DNA of 64,000 nt from Eublepharis macularius (taxonomy: Eukaryota; Chordata; Lepidosauria; Squamata; Eublepharidae), in contig NC_072806.1 in the NCBI RefSeq assembly GCF_028583425.1, positions 31,666,001 through 31,730,000 on the forward strand, in the 5' to 3' direction. Both the position numbers and the translations under genes were made by a program. Under the pieces are notes generated by a model. That model saw nothing but the letters and a program-made list of their open reading frames with translations, searched no databases and had not been told where the DNA came from. Of this stretch, positions 1 through 11,569 are shown one piece after another (the stretch's first letter is position 1; every line of letters starts with the position of its first letter).

Positions 1-451
1 TTTAGCACCTTTGAACAGAGGCATGGCACACAGAACTTGCTATGGCTGGCTTTAGGAAAACTGGCTGATGGCTGGCTAAAAGGCGACCGTGGCCACTCCA
101 AGGCACACCGCACTGAGCCAGCTGCTTCGTGGCTTTAACCCCTCTCCCTCCCCGTGGGAAGAAAGTGGGGGGGGTGACCTGGCAGGGCAGTAACTGCCTC
201 AATCCTCCAGGCCTGCAAGAGCTGGCAGGAATGTCCCCTTCAAGAGACAACCACCTCTGGGACGTCTGGGAGGCTCCTCCGCTCCCAATCAATACTGTCT
301 CACTTTGGACCACACAGCGGCCCTTGTTAGTGGCTGAAGGAACAAAACTGCTAGTTTTAAGTAATTCCCAGCTTTTTGAGGGTTTTTTTTTGGGGGGGGA
401 GAGAGGGGAGAACAGAGAGGCAGTATGGGAAAGTCCCCCCCTCCCGCGCAC
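1..451. other. AKAP10: AKAP10 intron 9 (partial)
   Basis: Intronic sequence running off the left edge. It contains poly-G and poly-T runs near 380-400. No exon or repeat is recognised. Confidence 0.6.
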
Positions 452-596
452 CTTCTCCATCGTGGTCCAGGCTTGCCGCAAAGGAGTGGTGAAACAGTTG
501 GGGAGAGGTCCTCCCTCCCTGCAGATATTGGACTCGATTTCCAGTCGTACGGAGTCATCAAAACCAAGAGGGTGGGTGGCTTGGAGAGAGAAGTAC
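452..596 (-). CDS. AKAP10: AKAP10 coding exon 9 (second RGS domain, C-terminal part)
   Basis: The minus-strand reading (YFSLQATHPLGF, then RLEIESNICREGGPLPNCF and RQAWTTMEK) matches vertebrate AKAP10 almost residue for residue from memory. The exon follows a GCAG acceptor, completes the lysine codon split with the previous exon, and ends at AAG before a GTGCGC donor, which is weaker than the GTAAGT-type donors of the other exons. It encodes the end of the second RGS domain. AKAP10 anchors the regulatory subunits of protein kinase A; its PKA-binding amphipathic helix and PDZ-binding tail are encoded further left, outside the window. The 145 bp bring the coding total in the window to 1,395 nt, a whole number of codons. 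Confidence 0.96.
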
Positions 597-1906
597 CTGC
601 CAGCGGCCCAGAGGGAAGGGAAACAAAACATACGGAGAGGTCAGAGGCAAGCCTGCAGACCAAACCTGGCCCCCTGCATCTGCCTGGCTCAGACTCTCGG
701 GGGGGGGGGGGTTGTGTCGCTTGGAGTGAGGGAGCAGGACGGGGCTCAGGAAAGCGGCCTTTCCGCCAGCCAGTCCCACTAGCAACCTCTCTCTGAGAAG
801 AGCCCCGGAGAGGGACTGACCATGCACACATTCTTCTTTGTTTGCACATTTTATTATCTTTTCATTATTTTATTATCTAGGGACTTTACCAGGCATGGCC
901 TATACATTGCATGCCTCTGCGGACGCAGGAACTAGATACTTGCCCCTTAAAAGAAAAATACGCATGCTGGTATTGTCAGGAAGCAGAATCACCACCGTGT
1001 CCCAATTTCAGGTCAGCAGTCCTGGTTTCAACCCAAGGAATGCTTGGAACTGTGGTTCGTGGAAGGAACAGAACTCTAGGAAACTCTCAGCATCTCCAGT
1101 TAAAGGACTATAACTCCCAGGATTCTTTGGGGAAAGGGCCGATCTGGAGAGGCGTGGTACAAATGATCTATTTTTTAAAAAACCCAATGAGAATCCAAGC
1201 ATGCGTTTTAAAACTAGCTGTTGATCTGGAAGAGGCTACCTCTGGGATGAGGTGGGGTCACAAAGCCAGTGTTGGCTTAAAAAAGGGAATGAAGGTCCTT
1301 GCTTGGTCATTAGATAGCATTTTAAAAACCTCCAAAGCCGATATGCCATTACAGCCTGAGGGCAAAGTGAGCGGAGTTAGACTTCCTAGAGCAAACTAAT
1401 GTTCAGGGCAGCCTCTGCTCCCCCCTCAAACCTATTGCTTCATCAGCTCTACGAGTCTGGCTGGCTTTGGGAACTTAACACACCAAGGACCTCCAAGGAA
1501 CCACCAAGGAAATGGGCCACTGCAGGGTGCCTCCCATCCCTGCAGCCAAAGGGCTTTTCTTCTCACTCTCTACAGGCGCTGCTGGGAAAGGGCAGCTGCT
1601 GCTTTTGCCCTTACAGCTTAACAGGGAAGTTGGGATCTGCACTTTATGCCTTCCTGCGGAAGTTAGGGAACTAAAAGCAAGCTCCCCCTTCCCCTTTACA
1701 ACTTGAACAAAAAGAGAAAGCTGAGCTAGTTATGAAGTTCTGAACCATTCCCCATTTAAGAGTCTTCTACATACTAAGTTTGAAATTAGCTGAAGTTCTG
1801 ATTACTTCCAATCAGCTAGGCGAGGATTTCAAGGTGCAACACTGCAGGTCTTGAGAACTGATGAAAGCAAGGTAGGGGGGGAGGAAATAAAGGAAAAGCA
1901 ACTCAC
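597..1906. other. AKAP10: AKAP10 intron 8
   Basis: Intron with a G homopolymer near 700. A stretch at about 1068-1160 contains ACTATAACTCCCAGGATTC, a phrase that recurs in lizard interspersed repeats. Nothing coding is seen. Confidence 0.5.
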
Positions 1907-2043
1907 TTATCATACAAAATCATAGCATCGTTCTGGGCCTCCTGCCCATCATACTGGCCCTTCTTGGCAGCCAGCTGAGACTGGAAGTTATCTGCTGCCA
2001 ACCAAAACTGTAAAATATTAACAGCATCTTCTTTCTCCATGTA
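1907..2043 (-). CDS. AKAP10: AKAP10 coding exon 8 (second RGS domain, N-terminal part)
   Basis: The reading begins YMEKEDAVNILQFWLAADNF and ends AQNDAMILYD, matching the RGS-2 region of AKAP10. It is bounded by a CCAG acceptor and a GTGAGT donor. The last two bases (AA) complete a lysine codon with the next exon. The WLAADNF segment is the conserved RGS helix that follows the domain start. The exon is 137 bp and intact. Confidence 0.97.
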
Positions 2044-2149
2044 CTGGAAAGCAAAATTAAGGAAGAGATTGTAAGGGGTTTTTTTTAGCACTTCCTAGAG
2101 TCTGGGGGTGGGGCATTCACTACTTCCAAGGAAACGTACTGATTCACAC

Positions 2150-2305
2150 AATGCTATCTATTGTAATTTTTCTATCAAACTGTATGATTATATAATGTAT
2201 TTAATTATGTATTATGTTTTAAGTGGCGTGATCTGCCATGAGCCCGCTTGCAGGGAGGGTGGAATAGGAGCCAAATAAAGTAAAATAAAATAATAAAATA
2301 AAATA
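2150..2305 (+). mobile_element. L2-type LINE 3' end
   Basis: The words GAGCCCGCTTGCAGGGAGGG then an A-rich AAATAAAGTAAAATAAAA tail match the 3' end of the L2 copy found on the minus strand at 61.3 kb. Only the terminal part is present. Confidence 0.65.
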
Positions 2306-2307
2306 AT

Positions 2308-2610
2308 GCATAATTAATTGTGGAACTCACTGCCATAGGACAATGATAGCCTCGATGGTTTTAAAAGGAGATTGGACAACTTTCAGAAGGACAACTTGTG
2401 ATGGGAAAATAGAACCTCCATGTTCAAAGGCAGTGCTCCTCTGAATGGTCGTGGCTGGGGGAAGGGGAGGTTTGGGGCATTATGCCTTTGCTTAGCGCCC
2501 TTCCAGGGCCACATGGTTGACCACTGTGCGAAACACGTTGATGGACGTGATGGGCCCTGGGTGTCTGATCCAGCAGGGCTTGTCTGATGTTATACTCTTA
2601 AGGCCAGGGC
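2308..2610 (+). mobile_element. CR1-type LINE 3' relic
   Basis: Translation of the start gives NSLP, then FKRRLDNF, the conserved C-terminal end of CR1 ORF2, followed by GGGTGTCTGATCCAGCAGGG, typical of a CR1 3' UTR in reptiles. It is an old fragment inside AKAP10 intron 7. Confidence 0.65.
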
Positions 2611-3277
2611 GACAGGAGATCACGGAATGGCTACAAAGCAGGATTTGAACTACTGATTATGACGCAGCGCCAGAGACAGTCAGCGCAGCCCTCAGGAGGA
2701 CGGACGGGCTACTGCGCGGCATTCAGAAATGCAGGAAATGCTGCAGAAATTGGACACAGAATCTACTAGAGATGCCAACAAGTTTTCAGTTAAGACACTT
2801 TCTCAGCAGGGAAGAAGAACCCAATAGGGAGGGGGAAGGAGAAGAGAAAACAGTTTTCTTGTTAGCAGCTTAACCCGCAAAGAGAATGCTTTTACTATAA
2901 ATATAACTGGCAACTCTCCAGAACCTTACAAGTTGCTACTTCTCAGCCAGGTATTTGAAATGGCTGCTTCTCAGCAGAGTTTGTTTTGTTGCAGGAATTT
3001 TGTGCTTTTCTATTTCAGGCAGTTTTCACAACTTCTCTTTGGCAAGTCTATAAAGGTTCCATGGTGGGTGAAGGAGGTGGGGAGGAAATGCAACATCCTC
3101 AGTGCCACTGCGATCTTTGTTTGGGGGGTTGAGGAGAGAATAAAGTGAATGTATATGCCTGAGAACCACTGGCCTACCAGACGGTGTTCTCAATGAAGAC
3201 CCCCTCCACACACACACACACAGATGTTCCCTCAATCTTAGGATCTCTTAGTACAGGAGGAAAAGAAAGCCCCTTAC

Positions 3278-3401
3278 CTCCGAGAAGTAGAACAGCGCAG
3301 ATTCACAAAAGAGAATATCAGCCAGATAAACGGTTCCACTGGTCAGCACCTCGATTTGGTATTTACAGAAATGGTGGCTGCGTAGAAATTCACTAAAGTG
3401 C
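3278..3401 (-). CDS. AKAP10: AKAP10 coding exon 7 (end of RGS 1, start of RGS 2)
   Basis: The reading HFSEFLRSHHFCKYQIEVL followed by TSGTVYLADILFCESALFYF is diagnostic of AKAP10. It ends the first RGS domain and opens the second. A GCAG acceptor precedes it and GAG is followed by a GTAAGG donor, leaving phase 0. Its first base completes the glutamate codon opened by exon 6. Intact, 124 bp. Confidence 0.97.
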
Positions 3402-3751
3402 CTGCATGAGGGACAGAAGAGTTTTGCAAAAAGGGAGAGCGATTTGTGATGACCCCCCCCCCCCCGCTTCCCACTCAGCAATGCGCAGGAGGCTGATATG
3501 GACAGGCAGCATAGAGGGCCCCACCTTTACTTGGGGCACAGCTAAATACCAGGATTTACACTATCATGGGTATCCTTGAGAGGGGGCAGGAGTGGGATCC
3601 AGCCTGGGAACCCCCACCACAATCTGGACAAAGGAGGAAATTGTTAAACAAACAGGCAGGCCAGCTGAGCAGCAACAATCCAAAATGAGTCTAGTGATAC
3701 TGCCCAACTGCCTGTAAAAACACCCGCCATCCCTTAGGAGTTCCAACTTAC

Positions 3752-3836
3752 TCTTGTTCCATAGCATTAAACACTATCGACTGTGCCATAACAAAACAGT
3801 TGGGGTCCACTTGTCCGTCTTCCCCACAAATCTTTG
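3752..3836 (-). CDS. AKAP10: AKAP10 coding exon 6 (inside RGS 1)
   Basis: This short 85-bp exon encodes KICGEDGQVDPNCFV, then MAQSIVFNAMEQ, matching the AKAP10 segment with that motif. It follows a TTACAG acceptor and ends GA before GTAAGT. The phases agree with the exons on either side (one base carried in, two carried out). Confidence 0.95.
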
Positions 3837-4189
3837 CTGTAAAGGCACCAGATCATACAATATAGTTAGCGCAAAGACACCTAAAATTAAAGAAGCAGCA
3901 GCACCTTATGAGAAGGAAAAAAACACAACTGGGTGCTTTGAAAAAGCGGGGAGGGGGGAAACAGGATTTACTGGCCTCAGGGCACATCCTAGGTGCAGAT
4001 CTAAAACTGCCTAAAATCCACCTGATGCTTAGGGCTTTCCACAGAGAATTCCAGGGACAGGAGAGGTGAGTGAGGACTGCGGCTGCTCTGTGTTGCTGTT
4101 GGAGAACATCCCAAAAGGACAACAGAGGAAACCCCTTTAAATGTCTTTCTGTACCCTTGACGTTTGGGCAATTCTGCTTTCCCACTTAC

Positions 4190-4288
4190 CCACGATGTCA
4201 TTCCTCATCAACTCTGTAATTGGTATTGGTTTAGCAGCATCTGGAGAAATATATTTGGTAAAAATAGTAACTGCGTCCTGTTCTATAC
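4190..4288 (-). CDS. AKAP10: AKAP10 coding exon 5 (inside RGS 1)
   Basis: The 99-bp exon encodes IEQDAVTIFTKYISPDAAKP then IPITELMRNDIV, matching AKAP10. It follows a TCTCTAG acceptor and precedes a GTAAGT donor. The codon shared with exon 4 reads Gly where the human protein, from memory, has Ser. Otherwise the segment is conserved. Confidence 0.95.
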
Positions 4289-5562
4289 CTAGAGAAAGAG
4301 AGAGAGGTGAAGACATGATGAATGCTGAGCCCGGCTAGATGCCATGACAAGATACGAACAAACAGGTTTTCAACCAGCAAGCTTTTTTAGGAACATGAAG
4401 AGATCTTGGTTCTTGGGTCGCGTACAATGAACAGTTTTTGGAAAGGAAATTACCTGAGGGGCCAACAGCCTCTGAGGGGAGGAAGTGTTGTGGGCGGAAG
4501 GACCACAAATCCCCAAGAGGGTCTGGTGTTTCTTGAGCGGCAGCCCCTCCCTCCCTCCCCCAGCCTGCGTGACAAACTGCTTCAGAAAGCGAAGGGCCTC
4601 TCAACAGCTATTGCTGATCTCCTGCCATACCCCAACCAAGCCCTCGCATGTAGAACTGAAGGGAAAACACATCTCTTCCCCATTACCCTCCTTTCTTCCT
4701 TCCTGCCCACCCTCTGGATCACCTATTAGACTCCATGCTCCTTGGGGCACAGTTTCTTTTACTTGCTGCTGTGCGGCAGTGTGCCATGCATATTGGTGAA
4801 CCCTCATAAAACACAGGAAACGCAGGAGACAGGGGAAGAGGCCTGTTGTTGAGAAAGAAGGATTATTTCCCCTGGATGCATGTCTTTATAACTTGTGTAC
4901 TGGAAAGGTGTGAAGAACAGCACAGAAACAAAAGCCACCAACAGGGAATGGCTATAAGTAGGACAGAAAGGGGCTGGCTTGGGGAGTGTTTTAGAAATGA
5001 GATTTAGCTCTTGAAGGTGAAAAGAAAAATGGGAAGAAGAGAGAGCTTAATGGGGCCTTGCAACACAGCATTTGATATATATTGCAAGAATCCTGTTACA
5101 TGAGCTGTAGAGAGGCACTTCATCTTGTCTTTCACATAAGCACACGGCACAAGCCAACTTCCCCCTCTTTAAGGAATCCTTCCATTTGGCTCTATCAGAA
5201 CAGGAGATCCATAAAAGGAGCCTGAAGATATGGCCTCTGGGGACCTTAACCAATAAGAGCCTCCACCCCATTTACTATAGACAGATTAGTCCAGTGCTAC
5301 TAACTCAGTGGCATGGAAGGCATATGTGGTTCTTTGGCATGCCACCCAGGGCTCTTCTGAGTTCTGTTCCCCAATGTGGCACTCATTGCATGTTTCAGCA
5401 AACTGGGCAAAACCATTACCCAGTGGGGGTTTGTAGTTGGCAGGTGGTTCCCACCTTGAAACACCTGCCACTGGAAGACAGGTAAGCTGTGAGTGTCCCT
5501 GGGCAGCAGGCCTCGTGCCAGAGACGGAAATAAAGAGCAAAAATGAAGTAAAAATTTTATAA

Positions 5563-5678
5563 CACCTCACAGGGTGTTTGTTGTGGGGATAATAATAACA
5601 TACTTTGTAAATCGCTCTGAGTGGGCATTACGTCGTCTTGAAGGGCAGTATATAAATCGAATGTTGTTATTATTATAA
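5563..5678 (+). mobile_element. tRNA-derived SINE, 3' part
   Basis: The segment CACCTCACAGGGTGTTTGTT with GGGGATAATAATAAC, CGCTCTGAGTGGGCATTA and a TTGTTATTATTAT tail is the 3' half of the squamate tRNA-type SINE seen in full at 25201 and 43233. The tRNA-like head is missing. Confidence 0.75.
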
Positions 5679-5694
5679 AAATCAATAAAATAAA

Positions 5695-5915
5695 ATCAAA
5701 AAGAGTCCAGTAGCACCTTTAAGACTAACCAATTTTATTGTAGCATAAGCTTTCGAGAATCAAGTTCTCTTCGTCAGATGCATGATGATCATGCATCTGA
5801 TGAAGAGAACGTGATTCTCGAAAGCTTATGCTACAATAAAATTGGTTAGTCTTAAAGGTGCTACTGGACTCTTTTTGATTTTGCTACCACAGACTAACAC
5901 GGCTAACTCCTCTGC
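5695..5915. mobile_element. Penelope-like palindromic element with two hammerhead-like arms
   Basis: The left arm (from AAGAGTCCAGTAGCACC) is repeated inverted on the right around a centre near 5787. The flanks carry a 14-bp duplication ATCAATAAAATAAA (5681-5694 and 5916-5929). Each arm holds a hammerhead-like motif: minus strand at 5743-5781 and plus strand at 5793-5831 (GCAT, CTGATGA, A, paired GAGAA/TTCTC stem, GAAAGCTT, ATGC). The outer sequence CTACCACAGACTAACACGGC is shared with the copies at 34.5, 49.1 and 58.9 kb. Assignment to Penelope-like elements is inferred from structure. Confidence 0.65.
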
Positions 5916-6723
5916 ATCAATAAAATAAATTATCTCTGTGCCAAACAGTAACTATTTGGGGCACTCTCAAACACACAGCCTGGGCATTCATGAAGAAGAA
6001 ACAGAAACTACCAGCCCTGGTTCCAAGCATTTAAGGCCAGGATGCAAAGAACTGTTTAAGGCTCACAACCAGGGGCTTGCAGTCGAAGGGTTTTTTAAAC
6101 ACTTTGTCACTGAATTCCAGGCAGTCAATTCATATAACAAATTGCGTTTGAAACTCTCCTCAGTTTCAAACATGTGACACTACATTCGTTTGAGAGAAAA
6201 AAGGATCAAATCCCCCACAGGTGTTATAGAACTAAGTGCATGGTTCTTTGGATGCCGGCTTTCGTCCAAACCAATGTTCCCCTGCACATGCATAGAGAGG
6301 GGAGTAGCATTCCAGTTACACTCTATGCAGATATACATTCTGCAGTGTAAAAGGCATCCAGGCTGTATCTCAAGAAGGTTCGAACTCTACTCTGAAGAGG
6401 TATTTCATAATAAGCCAATGTTATCGTCAATTATTGTAGTAGCCAATGCATGAATTACTAAACGGTAATCTTGATTTAAAGTTGCCCCTTTGCAACCGAA
6501 ACCACCAGTTTAAAAAAAATCAGGGGCCTACACGACAGGGGAGGGCAAGAGGCCCCTTGGTCCGATTCAGCAACGCTGTTCTTAGTCCACTGGCTCTCCT
6601 GTGTCCTACTGGCATGAGCAACAGGGTGCTTCCACAAATGAGAAAACCATTTTACACTATCATGAAATGAGCCAAGTTTCTTAGGAAGCGCTGCGTGAGC
6701 CAGTAAGCGAAGTCAACACTTAC

Positions 6724-7278
6724 CTTTCATGAGTTTTCCTGACAAGTCCTTGAGTGAAAAGGAGGGGCTGTTTCTGTTGGGCATGGAGGCTTTGGAAGAG
6801 TCTTGAGATTCATTCGGAATGGAACAGTCGTCTGCCTCAGACGTTCCAAACCTGAGCCGAGGTTTGCTGCCACCTGGGCAAAGCAGCAAACGGTTCTGAA
6901 GGTTGCAAGTTCGGCCATTCAGTTCAGTAGCTGAGGGTGTGATAGAGAAATGCTGAGCTGGGCCAGGATCCTCCAGTTGTTCATTAAACAAATCAGAGGG
7001 AGAAGACACTACATTTTCGTGCTGTTGGACAGAAGGGGAAACCGGCTCTGCCAGTGAGCTGTGTTTGACAGTGTTCAGGCTGTGTGCTCTTATGCGGGAC
7101 CATGTGGTAGAGTGGAAACTCTCAGCCTCCAGCCAGAATCGGACCAGATGTTCCATTCGACGCAGTTCCATAAACTGGATAAAATATGGAAGGGCGACAC
7201 TGTCCCGAAGGACTTGCTCTAATGTCTTTGAAAGGCTGGATTTGGTCTCTTGAGCCCGATAATCCAGACAGGATCGGC
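6724..7278 (-). CDS. AKAP10: AKAP10 coding exon 4 (start of RGS 1 plus variable insert)
   Basis: The largest coding exon in the window (555 bp). It opens RSCLDYRAQETKSSLSKTLE and runs through the RGS-1 core (LPYFIQFMELRRMEHLVRFW, then LEAESFHSTTWSRIRAHSLN). A serine-rich, poorly conserved insert follows, ending SFSLKDLSGKLMK. This insert is the known interruption that splits the first RGS domain of AKAP10. The acceptor is TTTAG and the donor GTAAGT. The frame is open throughout and in phase with both neighbours. Confidence 0.97.
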
Positions 7279-7455
7279 CTAAAGGAAGGGAGAAGAAAAA
7301 CGGAATTTGCCCACTGGTGGAAAAGATACACAGCGCAATTATGTTATCAGCCCCTCCATTGTTGGCTTAGCTCAAATGGTAGGCTTGACAGCAGGTTACT
7401 CATTTTTTTAAAGTTGATTCACCACCTGACAAGCAATGAATTAATTACAGTTAAA

Positions 7456-8430
7456 TGAAAGAATGAATGAATGAATGAATAAAATTATTGCGGTCAGAGA
7501 CCATAACAATGACAATACATCCTTATCAATCAATAAAATAGTTAAATCCAGCGTAAAAACGTAAAGGACATAAAAAAATACATTTAGCATTTAAAATCTT
7601 ATCTTAAAATGTGTATAGTTCTCTGGGAACCGCAAGAATTCTAATATTTAAAACATTAAAATAGTTAAAATCGTAAAAAGAGCAGGAGACTATGTTTGGC
7701 TATTCTTTTTATTATGGAATTTAACCAAATAGAGACAGAATTTGGCTATTTGCCTGGAGATAGTTGGATTTTCATCAATAAGGAGTTTCTCCAGGCAGGC
7801 CTTATTTGCCTCTGCAATTGGTGGGTCTAAGAGTAGGGGAATAAACTTGTCCCTATAGACTTGATGGAAAGGACAACGAAAGAACATATGAGTAAGTGAT
7901 TCCACTTCACCAATGGAGCAACGGCAGCGTCTATCCTCATATGGGATCTTTCTATATTTCTATATAGAAATATGGTATCCTCATATGGGATCTTTCTATA
8001 TCCCTTCAATGACCACTGAAGGGATAACTTCACATCGGGCCAGGGTGAAAGCTCTTCTATAAGATGGGACATCCAAATGAGTGAGATATCTGGCCATACC
8101 CATAACGTATCTAGATTCCCTAGGGGCCATAAAATGAGGAGACTGAGCTAAATCTCATTGGCGCTCTATGTCTCTCATCCATCGTTTAACAATACTTTTT
8201 GCCTGGTCACTGCCCAGAGTCAGTAGATCGGCAGGCGACAGTCCCAATCTTTCTAGGCTGGGACTAGAAAGATGGTAAACGGTATCTTTGTAATATCTAC
8301 ATACCCACCAAACCAATATTTTCCAAGTCACCAAAACCCCACAACAGCAGCCGTTCTGAGATGAAGGACATGAGAGAGAACATACAAGCAACTACACGGC
8401 ATTAGACACAAAGGCCATAATGAACATTTC
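7456..8430 (-). mobile_element. 5'-truncated non-LTR LINE, C-terminal coding part and 3' tail
   Basis: Minus-strand frames include PYEDRRCRCSIGEVESLTHM and FFRCPFHQVYRDKFIPLLL, a CxC...H...C zinc-knuckle-like end, and upstream LERLGLSPADLLTLGSDQAK. The 3' end is a (ATTC)n tail at 7456-7480. A segment near 7934-8000 is tandemly duplicated. The same type of C-terminus appears at 46.6 kb. The clade is not certain (not CR1 or L2). It lies in AKAP10 intron 3. Confidence 0.7.
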
Positions 8431-8611
8431 CTTCTTCCATTCCCAATTACAGGAATACTCTTCAAAAAATAAAACAGGCTCCCTTGCTGATCAAAGCCAG
8501 ATCGATGCAAGCTACACTAATCTACCAAGCAAAATCTGCAATCGCAGAAGACACACCCAGTTAACAAAAGGGGCCCCACCAAACCGATGCAGAGAAGAGA
8601 CCAAAGCTTAC

Positions 8612-8791
8612 CAAGGTCCCCGAAGTGAGCAGCCTCCATGTGGCTGGGCTGCTTCTTAAGAGCTGCTGTGCGGCTGCTGGAGGAATCCATATTGGCTGAG
8701 ATGGCGTTGATAGCCACATGGCTTGGTCCGGCAGCCTCCAGCAACGCACTGTTTCTGGTGCTTCTCTGTGGGGAATGTACAGGTATTGCAG
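8612..8791 (-). CDS. AKAP10: AKAP10 coding exon 3
   Basis: The reading includes SALLEAAGPSHVAINAISAN and TAALKKQPSHMEAAHFGDL, typical of the AKAP10 N-terminal region before RGS 1. The donor is GTAAGC. The acceptor is a tandem CAGCAG: using the distal AG gives the exon written here (180 bp) and a junction that aligns best with the human protein; using the proximal AG starts it at 8794 and adds one alanine. Both keep frame. Confidence 0.95.
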
Positions 8792-9119
8792 CTGCTGTAA
8801 GAAACGAGGAAATGGAACATGGTTTTTATCTGCACAAGAGGACCTATTCAAACACCTTCTGCAAGTTTAAACACATAAAACTGAGCATTCTATGTGGACT
8901 GGTTCCTTAAATGCAGAATTTAGGGGAAGAGATGTTTCTTGAATGGAACGCTTTATTGCTGATCCAGGTACAGTCACTGTAGGCATTTTCAGGAGCCACT
9001 GTAGAGACATACTGTGCTGCCCTACATAAAGCCGAACGATGGGTCAATCTAGCTCTAATCTCCCTATTCTGACTGGCAGCTGCTCTCCAAAGCCTTGGAC
9101 AAAGAAAGGTCTTTCCCAA

Positions 9120-9215
9120 TAGCTGCAACCACAGATCTTTTAATTGGAAAAGCTGAGGATTCAACCTGGTTCTTTCTACATGCAGAGCAGATGCTCTGCA
9201 ACTAAGCTAGAGCCC
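9120..9215 (-). mobile_element. tRNA-derived SINE head
   Basis: Read on the minus strand it gives GGGCTCTAGCTTAGTTGCAG then AGCATCTGCTCTGCATG and GGTTGAATCC, a tRNA-like A box and B box. The same family is on the plus strand at 58510. Confidence 0.6.
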
Positions 9216-10269
9216 ATTCTCTGGTCCAGGGCCATAACTGTCATTTTCTATTCAAACTGTCCAGACTCCAATACACATGCGTGATTAGACTTCATAATTA
9301 AGTTGCCGCCTTCTAGGAACAAAGGGCATTATAAAATTCAAGCAAGAAATTTTCTCACGGCCTATGCTGATACGTCTCCTGCCTGCTAATACACTCAAGG
9401 TGATTTCAACAAAAAATACCAACAGACCATTATAACAGATGAACACAAAGAGGGTAAAAAAGACAAGTAAAAGCATTTTTTTAAATGCACGATTATCATG
9501 GAATGACTAGGTAGGATGGCCACTTCTGTAATGTAACAGTAAAGGGCAGAACATTTCTCTTTTCCTTATGAATGCAACTACAAGGAAAAACACTTCATTC
9601 AAATGTTGTTGGGAGGGGGAGTCAGAGCATGTGGATTTGGGAGCCAGGTCACATCTACAGGACATCCATTCCTGGCTCAGTCCAACTCCTGGAAGCTACT
9701 CCCACACAGAGGTACAGCACTGCTGAATATTCTATCTCTGCTGACTAAACACTATTATACACAGCATGAATTACTTGGTTCTCCAGGGCAGAAAGACTTC
9801 GCTACAGGGCTTGTTTCTAAGGTCTACATATTCCCTTCCTCAATACAAAGCTCTATGGGAAATCAAGTATTTCTCTTTTCAGAATGTGGCAAACAGAAGA
9901 GGAACTGTGGTAGCTTTCGCCTCAGTGAAATGGTAACACAAAGCAAGGTACTTTGCCACCGAACTGAAGGCGAGAGTAAACTACTGCTGTTAAAAGAGGT
10001 AGGTGTCAAGGCACCCACAATAAACCAGAGTAGTTTAAATGTACGGAGACATTAATAAGATCATTCGTAGAAAAGATTTTTAATGAATAGAAGATACCAA
10101 ATACATTAAGGTTGCACTAATCTAATTGTAAGTGGTAAAGCCACAGGGACATTCGGGGTTCCTTCACTTTCCCTTTTATCTTCTTCCCCACACTCTCTTT
10201 CTTCCTGGTAGCCTCGTAACTGCTCTCCCTTCCCTGCTTCCTTATCTCCTTCCCGCTGACCAACCAACC

Positions 10270-10455
10270 TTTTATTTGATCTAACCCAGCTTTATTATTT
10301 ATTCACTTCATTGATGCCCCACCTTTCTCTCAATGTTATCCTCTCAGCAACCTGACGGGCCCAATGCCACCCAGCTAGCTTCCATGACAGAGCAGGGATT
10401 TCAACCTGGGTCTCCTAGATCCTTGCCTCGCCACTTCGCCAGACTGGCTCTCAGC
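10270..10455 (-). mobile_element. tRNA-derived SINE
   Basis: The plus strand reads TTATTTATTCACTTCATTGA, CCCACCTTTCTC and later TTTCAACCTGGGTCTCCTAG. This is the reverse complement of the SINE type seen at 33466 and 16914. It is diverged and lies in AKAP10 intron 2-3 territory. Confidence 0.6.
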
Positions 10456-11569
10456 TTTCCATTTCCCTAGCAGCCTCCCCCTTAGAAAAGTCCAGCTAAG
10501 TTGCAAAAGTCAGGCAGTAGCAAGTCACTCAGGGGAGTTGTGTGGTGGTCACTGTGGGCTCCAGCCAAGATGCACAAAGTTGTATGGAGGCTGCCGCTGG
10601 GATCAGGCAAGTTGTGTGGCATCAAATCTTAACCACTGCTGCACTGCTGAGTTGCACAAATTGCAGGGTAGCGACTTGCCCAGTAGTTGTTGCTGGGCCT
10701 GGCCCAAATAATTTCTCCCTCCATGGCAGTTACGAGGGGAGCAGGTGTGGACTGGAAGGCCAAAATAGCCCTGAAAAGGGCTCTCTTCCAGGCTATTACT
10801 GACAAAAACCAAGGTCTGAAAGCTGGCAATGTTGTTATAGCTGCCTAGCAACCCCCACTATGCCCTGTGAGATCTCAGAGGATACAGGTTCTATTATTCC
10901 AAACATAAATAATATTTAGATTCCAGATTTTTCAGCAAATCTAGGGCTTTCTTGGGTTTGTAGAAAGATCTTTCTTGTCTGTTCATGGCTTCAGTCTCCA
11001 GATCAAGTATCCACAGATAGGGCCATGTTGAGAATTAGATACACTGATGATGACAAACAATTACAGTACACATGGCATTATTCAATTCAGCTAGTTTTCT
11101 CCTCTTTTTTGTTGAAAGCAAAAACTACAAATGATAGTAGGAAAATGCCCCCCCCCCCCAATACTACTGGCAGAAAGCAAAAAAAGGGCTTTGCAAATGA
11201 CAAACCCTCAGTGAAAGGTGTTGTGCAGAACAGGAGATGGATAACAGGGATTCGGCTTCCCGGTTTTGGCTAAACCTGTTAAACCTTTGAGGATTACAAA
11301 CACTCCACAGAGGAACTGATGCCAGTTCAAAACGGTAGGAACTTCTGTGCTGGACAGCAGAGGAATGTTTAAGCCTTGTTTTTTTTCTTAACTGTCGAAA
11401 GCAGCCTTCCCAACATACAGCAGTTCCTTACGCTATTGATGGGGACATCCGATTGATGGCCCAGGTCTAGCTGCAGCCCCAAATGTTAATGACCATATAA
11501 CTAAAAAAACTGCCCATGGAATTGTTTCCAAGATGGAAGAAATTAAAATATTCCACACCATGTTAAACA

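Noticed and set aside
129-1399. Plus-strand open frames of 120-217 codons at the left edge
   Set aside because: They run antisense to AKAP10 exon 9 or through intron. No domain, no splice context.
9603-10055. 150-codon plus-strand frame in AKAP10 intron 2
   Set aside because: No recognisable domain or composition of a real protein; length is within chance for this much DNA.
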